Assembly: GCA_007376405.1 (NCBI GenBank) | Contig: VMGD01000012.1 | Span: 1 to 35,740 of the forward strand | Direction: 5' to 3' | Source: Microgenomates group bacterium Gr01-1014_7 | GTDB taxonomy: Bacteria; Patescibacteriota; Microgenomatia; Daviesbacterales; UBA10151 | Length of the DNA stretch: 35,740 bases | Shown here: one piece after another, positions 1 through 9,037 of the stretch | Layout of the letters: every line of letters begins with the position of its first letter | Numbering within the stretch: the first letter of the stretch is position 1 | Translations under genes and position numbers: made by a program | The notes under the pieces: generated by a model | Database searches by the model: none | What the model saw: only the letters and a program-made list of their open reading frames with translations | Told to the model about the DNA's origin: nothing

Positions 1-2484
1 CACTCCCACATTACCTCCGGCAAATATTCCAAATACAGATGAACCACTGGTTATGGATGGAGTAGTACCGGTAAAAGACAGGGCTGCATTATTGGCAGAA
101 AGTGTTTCTACTCCTGAAATACTGGTGGTACCGATAACTGTTAAGTTAGAAGAAGCTGTAGTTGTCCCAATTCCCACATTACCCTGTACCCCCAGTCCAT
201 TGGAAATAGTGGCCGCTCCTCCTGTAAAGGCAGCACCTATATTTAACCCTGAATTTATATATGTATTATGGGCAACAATGCCGTTGGCAACAAAGTTATG
301 AGTTCCTTCTATGGCTAAATCCCAGACCTGTTCTTCTCCGGTATATTCTATAGATACAATGGGGTCCCATTGATAAGAATAATTTTCTGTGCCACTACTG
401 CTGTTGACATTCAACTTACCTGCTGCTATACTGGGGTTAATTCTTGCATTTGTATTAAAAAGAAAGGCAAAATCATTATGATTCTCACTCCTACTGAACA
501 AACTATCGCTATTTATGCTATTTACTATACGCTGTTTATAATTGCTGTCATTTTGGCCGTTCGCTTCTGGGAAACCAAAGTCACCCGCAGCCGATAAATC
601 TTCAGCTACTGCTATTTTATCACCAACCTTTAAATCAGAGACTTTAACCCAACCGGCATTTTGAATTGGAGACACTTCAACTATTCTACTCGGGCCACCA
701 TCCGGGGTGTTTACCAGATATGGATGATTGCCTGTAGTTCTAATTTGTTTCCCTGATCCGGTAGTAAGTTTAAACACCGGCTTTACCCCCATATTAAGTA
801 AAGCATTAACCTGGGCAGGGACAAATTTCTGAGTTTGCTGATCCAGAGTATAGATTTTCTGACCTTCTTTGATCTGGTCAACTCTGACTTTTTCCCCATT
901 CTCTGTGATTAAAATTGAATCCCCTGTCACACACTGGCCCACAACATGCAGGGCCTGTAAGGGGGAAGTAGTACCAACTCCCACATTACCTGATACTGCC
1001 AAACCTGATGATGGAGTAGTTACTCCTGAATATCCAATTAACCCTGATCCTAATGTACCGGTAGAATCTATAGTTAATGTGCCTGTAATCCTGCTATTTC
1101 CCCAGACATCCAATATATTACTGGAGGTGGTGGCCCCAATACCCACATTCCCATCCACAAACAGTCCATTAGCAGGAGCAGCTATTCCCTGCCTGATTCC
1201 TCCTATATGTGCTCCTCCTGCTACTGAAAGTAATGAGTTTGCTGTAGTTATACCTATACCTACATTACCTGCAACAGCCAAACCTAAATTAGGTACAGAT
1301 ACTCCACTGCTGGATGTATATCCCACACCTGCATTACCTGATACATAAAGAGTAGCGCTGGGAGCTATAATACCCACTCCTACATTACCATTTGTATCTA
1401 TGGTTATACCTGATGTGGCACTACCTCCTGTTATTAAACCTATGGTATTACTTGATAATCTATATAATCCTGTATCTAAATCATTAGTAAAGGTTAAAGA
1501 TGGAGCAGAGGCTGATCCATCAGCCAAACTAACTATCCCTGATGTAGTAATACTGGTTATGGACGGAGAATCCTTAAGAGAGAGTGTAACAGATGAGCCT
1601 AAATTAGCATCCCCTCCGCCTGATAAATTAGTTCCTGCTGTTACTGTTATCTTAGAATTAGATAAAGCTGAATTGGGAATACTTTTTAAGGTATTATCCG
1701 ATCCTGATATGGTTTTACTTACTAAGGTCTGAGTAGTATTAGTTCCAACTAGGGTTGTTGTAGCTCCGGGAAGAGTAAATGTATTAGATCCGGAAGTTAT
1801 CTGGGAAGCAGTTCCGCTTAAAGTTATACCGGCAAATGCAGGAGAAGAACTACTGGATACATCCTGATCCAGTTTGGCAGATTTTGTTATATTCAAAATA
1901 GTTCCTCCTGCACCCAGTGTAATAGTTCCTGCTGAAGGAGTAGCTTCCAGGGTTAAGCCATTAATGGTATCTCTGACCGAGAGCGCGCCGTTAATTTGAG
2001 TATCTGAATTTATCTCTAAAAAAGCAGGAGCTGAAGCTACGGCCAGTACATTGGAGGAGGGTATGGAGTATAGAGTATAGGGTATAGAGGGTTTAATAAA
2101 AGATAAACCTGCAATAGTTGCAGATGCAATTACCACTGTGCTCAGGATAGATAATGCAGGAGTTAAGAATTTAAATGCTTTTTTAGGCAGTTCAGTGGGT
2201 TCTTCTATTTCCTTACCCTTTATACTTAATACTGCATACTCTATACTATTTTCTTCTGCCTTTTTTAATAGTTCTTCTGTGGACAGGGGGTTGTACTCAA
2301 ATTGTTCAACAGAGGAAGGATTCAGTTTTCTTAAGGAGTCTAAAGGATATAATCTTGTTCCACCCGGGGTCCTGATGGTTTTTAGTTTGCCTGCTTTTTC
2401 CCATCTGCGCAGAGTATCTATGGAAACACCGAGAAGTTTGGAGGCCTGGCCTATTTTAAGTAAAATTACAGACGGGTTAGACAT
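1..2484 (-). CDS. Membrane-tethered MerR-type HTH protein with tail-fibre-like stalk and intein (partial)
   Basis: The minus-strand frame is open without a stop for 828 codons from the ATG at 2484 to the window edge, so the C-terminus is missing. Residues about 8-55 form a MerR-type helix-turn-helix (IGQASKLLGVSIDTLRRWEK, then GGTRLYP). Residues about 104-130 form one hydrophobic helix after a KK pair, placing the HTH inside and the rest outside the cell. From about residue 150 there are Gly/Ser/Thr-rich repeats of the form GNVGxGT...LxVxG, the motif of phage tail fibres and bacterial stalks. Residues 518-740 are an intein, listed separately. The gene has its own promoter, 116 nt after atpC. 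Likely role (inferred): a surface fibre whose cytoplasmic head binds DNA, perhaps coupling the outside to transcription. The full length and tip domain are not visible. Confidence 0.85.
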   Translation of the reverse strand, partial: MSNPSVILLKIGQASKLLGVSIDTLRRWEKAGKLKTIRTPGGTRLYPLDSLRKLNPSSVEQFEYNPLSTEELLKKAEENSIEYAVLSIKGKEIEEPTELPKKAFKFLTPALSILSTVVIASATIAGLSFIKPSIPYTLYSIPSSNVLAVASAPAFLEINSDTQINGALSVRDTINGLTLEATPSAGTITLGAGGTILNITKSAKLDQDVSSSSSPAFAGITLSGTASQITSGSNTFTLPGATTTLVGTNTTQTLVSKTISGSDNTLKSIPNSALSNSKITVTAGTNLSGGGDANLGSSVTLSLKDSPSITSITTSGIVSLADGSASAPSLTFTNDLDTGLYRLSSNTIGLITGGSATSGITIDTNGNVGVGIIAPSATLYVSGNAGVGYTSSSGVSVPNLGLAVAGNVGIGITTANSLLSVAGGAHIGGIRQGIAAPANGLFVDGNVGIGATTSSNILDVWGNSRITGTLTIDSTGTLGSGLIGYSGVTTPSSGLAVSGNVGVGTTSPLQALHVVGQCVTGDSILITENGEKVRVDQIKEGQKIYTLDQQTQKFVPAQVNALLNMGVKPVFKLTTGSGKQIRTTGNHPYLVNTPDGGPSRIVEVSPIQNAGWVKVSDLKVGDKIAVAEDLSAAGDFGFPEANGQNDSNYKQRIVNSINSDSLFSRSENHNDFAFLFNTNARINPSIAAGKLNVNSSSGTENYSYQWDPIVSIEYTGEEQVWDLAIEGTHNFVANGIVAHNTYINSGLNIGAAFTGGAATISNGLGVQGNVGIGTTTASSNLTVIGTTSISGVETLSANNAALSFTGTTPSITSGSSVFGIFAGGNVGV
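265..933 (-). other. Mini-intein (Hint domain) inside the stalk protein
   Basis: A 223-residue protein-splicing element lies in frame at residues 518-740. Block A starts at Cys518 (CVTGDSILI). Block B is TTGNHPYLV, with the TxxH motif. The C-terminal blocks read VWDLAIEGTHNF and GIVAHN, ending in the canonical His-Asn. The next residue is Thr741, a usable +1 nucleophile. No LAGLIDADG or HNH endonuclease is visible in the middle, only about 70 residues of linker, so this is a mini-intein or a bacterial intein-like domain. The flanks LHVVGQ and TYINS rejoin into the stalk motif LxVxGxxxI seen in neighbouring repeats, which supports precise excision. Splicing activity itself is inferred. Confidence 0.9.
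2060..2090. repeat. Heptanucleotide repeat (GGTATAG family) inside the stalk gene
   Basis: About four 7-bp units (GGTATGG, AGTATAG, AGTATAG, GGTATAG) lie in frame just after the membrane helix of the stalk protein and encode the Tyr/Pro-rich stretch IPYTLYSIP. The same unit family forms four perfect copies inside the penicillin-binding protein gene at 31714-31741. Confidence 0.75.
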
Positions 2485-2507
2485 AGTCTATTTGTTCCGT
2501 CTGCTAA

Positions 2508-2577
2508 AATCTAGGCAAATCTGGTGCTTTGCATAGATTCTATAACCATCGTACATAGGTTTGCATAGATTTGTCAA
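2508..2577 (-). promoter_or_regulatory. Promoter with three operator-like 12-bp sites for the stalk gene
   Basis: On the minus strand TTGACA (2577-2572) is followed after 18 nt by TACGAT (2553-2548), giving an mRNA start near 2541 and a leader of about 57 nt. The 12-mer AATCTATGCAAA occurs on the minus strand at 2571-2560 and 2539-2528, 32 bp apart, or about three helical turns. A third copy with one mismatch (AATCTAGGCAAA) lies at 2508-2519 on the plus strand. The first copy lies in the promoter spacer and the others flank the start region. This resembles an operator set; autoregulation by the gene's own HTH head is an inference. Confidence 0.6.
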
Positions 2578-2600
2578 GAGGGAATTTAGAACAAAATGGA

Positions 2601-2858
2601 TCAGGAAGTAGAATATGTATAAATACTGACCTTATTTTCAGTAGTCAAAATTATAGCTAATGGAAATTTGAAACTCAGGGGTTTTTGTTTTGGAGGTCTT
2701 ACCACAATTGGTTGATTCTCAATGATGGTTATAAAATTGGCATGAAGGGGCAGGATATCAAAATTTCCCTGCAGATTTTTAGAGGAAACAGAAGAAGCCT
2801 GAGTATCCAGGATAACTTGTTGAGGAGAGATTATTCGGACATGTAGTGTTTGATTCAT
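2601..2858 (-). CDS. atpC: F1-type ATPase epsilon subunit, beta-sandwich domain only
   Basis: An 85-residue protein matching the N-terminal beta-sandwich of epsilon, which sits on the central stalk of F1: LHVRIISPQQVILDTQA followed by GNFDILPLHANFITII, the usual substrate-free fold signature. The C-terminal helical domain of typical epsilon (130-140 residues) is absent, so the usual ATP-sensing inhibitory hairpin is missing. The ATG at 2858 is preferred over an upstream in-frame TTG at 2876 because the family motif starts right after it. It is the last gene of the ATPase operon, but 147 nt separate it from atpD, and that gap is filled with heptamer repeats and a hairpin. It may therefore be expressed less tightly with the rest. 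The family call is firm; the functional consequence of the short form is inferred. Confidence 0.85.
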   Translation of the reverse strand: MNQTLHVRIISPQQVILDTQASSVSSKNLQGNFDILPLHANFITIIENQPIVVRPPKQKPLSFKFPLAIILTTENKVSIYTYSTS

Positions 2859-2880
2859 AATTTTGATGCTGGACAATAGA

Positions 2881-3003
2881 TACTAGATGCTAGAATTTGA
2901 TGTTAGATAAATGAGCAAAGCTCCTGCTTTGCAGTAGAAGATAGATAATTTCAATCTTCTAACTTCCAGTTTCAAAATCCAGCTTCCAGCATCCAGCGTC
3001 TAT
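2881..3003. repeat. Inverted heptamer-repeat arms around a hairpin, atpD-atpC gap
   Basis: Between atpD and atpC one arm has 7-bp-spaced GATACTA/GATGCTA-like units (2881-2912). The other arm has CCAGCTT, CCAGCAT, CCAGCGT units (about 2965-3003). The arms are imperfect reverse complements of each other. In the middle is a perfect hairpin, GCAAAGC (2915-2921), loop TCCT, GCTTTGC (2926-2932). It could stabilise the upstream mRNA 3' end or attenuate transcription into atpC. Confidence 0.6.
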
Positions 3004-3005
3004 CC

Positions 3006-5265
<2,260 letters not shown>

Positions 5266-5269
<4 letters not shown>

Positions 5270-6717
5270 GGGCAAAGTTTGGCCAAAAAAGGCCCTGCTC
5301 CTTCCAGAATTTTAATCAGCTCTTCGTCGCTTTGAAACTTAGCTGTTGATTTAGCAATAGGCATCAGCCGGGGATCCCTCAGAAAGGCCTGAATTATTGT
5401 GGCCTTATATTTTTCCACAAAGGCCTGGTTTTTAGTTTGCAAAAATGTGGTAAAGACTAGAGCTAAAAGTATCAGCTGGATCGGTTTTGGGACTTGAGTC
5501 AAAGGATCCTGTTTAAGAAGTTCCATAATCAGATCTCTTCTTCGCAAAGTTAACTGTGTTTCCGGAGGAAGTTCCGAAGAAAATCTGGAGATTGTTTCTA
5601 AATCCGCCGCGGCGGACAAAACCTGTCTTATCTTGGCAGAAAGTAAATTACTGACCGGATCTTGCGTTTGTCTTCCCACCCGCGAAACTGACAGCGAAAT
5701 ATCAATAGCCGGAGTTTGGCCCTGGGAGCGCAAACTTGCTTTAAAAAGTAGATGTCCGTCAGTCATTGACATGACATTGGTGGGGATGAGAGTGGTAAAA
5801 TCATTTAAATTGAGTTCGATGACCGGTAAAGCCGTTATCGAACCTCCTCCATATTGAGGCAAAAAATTTCCTGCCCGCTCCAAAAGATGGGCATGCTGGT
5901 AAAAAATATCCCCCGGATATGATTCACGCCCCGGTGATTTATTGCCCAAAAGAGCAATCTCCCGGTAAATCTTGGCATGAGTACCAAGATCATCAAGAAT
6001 TAACAGCACATCTTTGCCCTTTTTTTGAAAATATTCGGCAATAGTAAAAGCGGTTTTTGGAGTCAGAAAGATCAGGGGAGCAGGTTCGGAAGAGGAAGTA
6101 GCAACAATGACCGTAAATATAAGCGCTTTATTATTTTTTAATGTATCAATTAAGTTTCTAACAACTACAGCCGGTTTGCCGATTGAGGCGTAAATACAGA
6201 TTATTCCGGTATTTTTCTGGTTAATAATGGTATCAATTAAAAATCCGGTTTTGCCTGAGTGAGCGTCTCCCAAAATCAGTTCCCTTTGTCCCTTACCCAG
6301 AGGTATCAAGCTGTCAATTAAAGTTATTCCGGTTAAAAATTGCTCGGTAATAAACTCCCGGCTTTCAATGCCCAAAGCTGCTTGTTCAAGTCCAAGCTCC
6401 GGATTTGTCTTGGTTTTGGAAAGAAGGCCTTTGCCGTCAATTGGCACACCCAAAGGGTTAATGGCCCGGCCGAGTAAAAAATCTCCAACAGATACTCCCA
6501 AACGGGAGCTCAAGCGAATAAATTGCTGTTTGGGAACTATTTTACCTTCATCCAGCATTAAAACTTCAATTTTATCCTCTTCGAGGGAGTTAACCCAACC
6601 CCTTATTCCTTCATCAGACTGCACCATGTCATTTATCTTGATGGTAGGGAAACCATCAAGATAAACCAGAAAATCCCGACTGGAGGTTACATAACCCACT
6701 TCTTGTGTTTGGTCCAT
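5266..6717 (-). CDS. atpA: F1-type ATPase alpha subunit
   Basis: 483 residues against about 500-513 for typical alpha. The P-loop is GDAHSGKT (150-157), a variant of GDRQTGKT. The PGDIFYQHAHLLERAG segment is typical of alpha, and SLSVSRVG carries the arginine (Arg346) that reaches the beta catalytic site, so the head should be able to catalyse. The protein begins almost directly at the beta-barrel domain (MDQTQEVGYVTSSRDF). The usual N-terminal helix of about 20 residues that docks on delta is missing. The ATG lies one base after the delta stop, and its own stop overlaps the atpG start as ATGA. The family is certain; weakened contact with the peripheral stalk is inferred. Confidence 0.95.
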
Positions 6718-6718
6718 A

Positions 6719-7192
6719 TTACCTTAAGAACTTCTTGAAGTTTTCTAAGACCTCTCCTTTCTTTTCATCAAGCCTTGATTTTAATGAATAATCTTTCTTC
6801 CTTCCCTTCCAGACCAGGGAGCATCCTGCTATTAAACCCATATCAATTTTTGTATCCAGCAGAATATTTGGCTGGTATAATTTCCTGGCAAATGAGCCTA
6901 TTTTAAAAATAGTGGGTTCATCAGGCTCAAAGGTAAGATAAATAGTTAAAGTGGGTAATAATTTAATAGCTTTTTCAATTTCTTCAAAGATTTTATACAC
7001 ATTGTCTTTATTGAATTTACTTTTTGCATCCGGCGGCAAGCTGGAAAGCCAGCTCATTTCCCCTGCTGTCAACTGTGTTTGCGATCCTCCGAAAAATTCA
7101 TTTAAAAGAGTGGATTTTAAAACCCTGACCCTTGAATTGAGCTGGGCCAGGGTGAAAGTATCTTTTAAGATAATGGCCAGTAGGTTGTTCAT
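6719..7192 (-). CDS. atpH: F-type ATPase delta subunit (peripheral stalk)
   Basis: 157 residues, somewhat shorter than the usual 175-180. Delta links the b stalk to the top of the alpha3beta3 head. The best match is the C-terminal part, where DTKIDMGLIAGCSLVWKGRK resembles the conserved delta end (a basic/acidic turn, then a Gly-Gly-like beta strand). The N-terminal helices are weakly conserved, as is common. The start overlaps the atpF stop as ATGA and the stop lies one base before atpA, placing it in the expected b-delta-alpha order. That position supports the call more strongly than sequence alone. Confidence 0.8.
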   Translation of the reverse strand: MNNLLAIILKDTFTLAQLNSRVRVLKSTLLNEFFGGSQTQLTAGEMSWLSSLPPDAKSKFNKDNVYKIFEEIEKAIKLLPTLTIYLTFEPDEPTIFKIGSFARKLYQPNILLDTKIDMGLIAGCSLVWKGRKKDYSLKSRLDEKKGEVLENFKKFLR

Positions 7193-7839
7193 ACAATGAA
7201 TTTTTCCACTTTGGCTTTTTCCAGAGCCTCATAAATTAAATCAAGCTGATCTTTAAGTGAAAGCTTTTTGGATAAAACTATGCTTAGGGTTTGTTCCATC
7301 ATGGCAATGATGTTTTCATCAATGAGTTTAAGCTGAGCATTTTTATAAGTTTCAATTAATGACCTGGTGCTTTTTAGCTCAAGCTCTATTGAGGCAGCTG
7401 TTTTTTGCTCTGTCTGTATTAAAAAATCGGATAGTTTTTGCTCCAGTCGCTCAAAAGTTTGGCTGATTCTTTTTTCTGTTGAAACCTTACTGGCTTGCTC
7501 AAAATCCAAACTCCGCTTTTGCAAATCCCGCATAAAGTTTATCAGCTGATCCTGGGCGGAGATTATGGAATCTCTGGAGCCGTCAATCAGATTTTGCAGC
7601 CGGTTTGAATATTCCGAGATCAGCTTTTTTGCGGCCCAGTTGCCACCCGAAACTATTTCGGATTCGGCCTCAAACGCCGCTGCAAGAAGCTCGGCGCTTT
7701 TTTGTTTGGTTTCCAGGTAGACTTCTTTTTGACTTTCAATGATTTTTTTTCTTAAAAAATACTCACGAAGATATAAAATACTAGCCAAAATAGCAACTGT
7801 GCCGGTTATTAAAATGACAGAGTTTTCGGGCAGTTGCAT
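7189..7839 (-). CDS. atpF: F-type ATPase b-like subunit (membrane-anchored stator)
   Basis: 216 residues. One N-terminal membrane helix (about residues 7-24, VILITGTVAILASILYL) is followed by a long, charged, mostly helical region likely to form a coiled coil: FLRKKIIESQKEVYLETKQK, then repeated Glu/Lys/Gln segments to about residue 190. This is the architecture of subunit b, which anchors the stator to the membrane. It is longer than the usual 155-170 residues. It lies between the c-like gene (13-nt gap) and delta (ATGA overlap). On the minus strand a -10-like TATTAT (7852-7847) ends 7 nt before the ATG, so an internal leaderless promoter is possible. Sequence conservation is low; the call rests on architecture and position. 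Confidence 0.8.
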   Translation of the reverse strand: MQLPENSVILITGTVAILASILYLREYFLRKKIIESQKEVYLETKQKSAELLAAAFEAESEIVSGGNWAAKKLISEYSNRLQNLIDGSRDSIISAQDQLINFMRDLQKRSLDFEQASKVSTEKRISQTFERLEQKLSDFLIQTEQKTAASIELELKSTRSLIETYKNAQLKLIDENIIAMMEQTLSIVLSKKLSLKDQLDLIYEALEKAKVEKFIV

Positions 7840-7852
7840 AATTATGATAATA

Positions 7853-8668
<816 letters not shown>

Positions 8669-8693
8669 TTACATAATAAAAAGGGAGTACGCA

Positions 8694-8736
8694 AAATCAG
8701 ATAGAGGCATCCGTCTGCATTGCCCCTATCTGATTT
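8694..8736 (-). promoter_or_regulatory. Long stem-loop at the 5' end of the ATPase operon mRNA
   Basis: A 16-bp stem (AAATCAGATAGGGGCA pairing with TGCCTCTATCTGATTT, one G-U pair) encloses an 11-nt loop. It begins about 6 nt after the predicted transcription start near 8742 and ends 43 nt before the first start codon. Such a 5' stem-loop could protect the mRNA from decay or serve as an attenuator; the U-run after it is short (TTTTGCG), so a terminator is less likely. Confidence 0.7.
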
Positions 8737-8748
8737 CTTTGAGGTTAC

Positions 8749-8777
8749 AGAATACCAAATGAATAATAACTTGTCAA
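8749..8777 (-). promoter_or_regulatory. Promoter of the ATPase operon
   Basis: On the minus strand TTGACA (8777-8772), a 17-nt spacer and TATTCT (8754-8749) form a near-consensus housekeeping promoter. It points at the c-like gene and gives a leader of about 90 nt containing the stem-loop at 8694-8736. Confidence 0.75.
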
Positions 8778-8820
8778 TATCTAAATTTATATCAAAAGCC
8801 ATCAAGATAATTAACGCATA

Positions 8821-8970
8821 GCCTTAAATACAATTTACAATTTACAATTTACAATTTTCAATTAATCAAAATATATACTAACTATATCAAATAAACAATA
8901 GAAATCTTGCTTTGTGCTTGTGAAAAGGAGTGTGAAACGAATTACTAATTACTAATTTCTAATTGACCTA
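8821..8970. repeat. Heptamer-repeat arms in the ATPase-leuS gap
   Basis: The gap 8651-9037 holds the ATPase promoter and leader, then a CAATTTA tandem array (about 8828-8862, four units with drift) and an AATTACT/AATTTCT array (about 8940-8965). The second is roughly the reverse complement of the first, so the pair could fold as a large imperfect hairpin. Nothing else is recognised between them; no T-box was found before leuS. Confidence 0.6.
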
Positions 8971-9001
8971 AATAATTTCCAATGTCAATTCTAGTTTAGG
9001 A

Positions 9002-9030
9002 TTGAAGAAGACTTTAGGTTGTGATAACAT
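9002..9030 (+). promoter_or_regulatory. Leaderless promoter of leuS
   Basis: TTGAAG (9002-9007), a 17-nt spacer and TAACAT (9025-9030) end 7 nt before the ATG at 9038. Transcription would start on or next to the start codon. This argues for the 9038 start and against an upstream in-frame TTG at 9002, which is part of the -35 box. Confidence 0.6.
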
Positions 9031-9037
9031 AAATTTT

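Noticed and set aside
53-1732. Open frames on the plus strand across the first 1.7 kb
   Set aside because: They are shadows of the minus-strand stalk gene, whose frame is open throughout and contains recognisable repeats and an intein; the plus frames are Pro/Val-rich with no domains.
2877-3005. CRISPR-like array between atpD and atpC
   Set aside because: Units are 7 bp long without spacers and there are no cas genes nearby; they are short tandem repeats.
8860-9037. T-box or other tRNA-sensing riboswitch before leuS
   Set aside because: The promoter lies only 7 nt before the ATG and no T-box sequence or specifier stem is visible.
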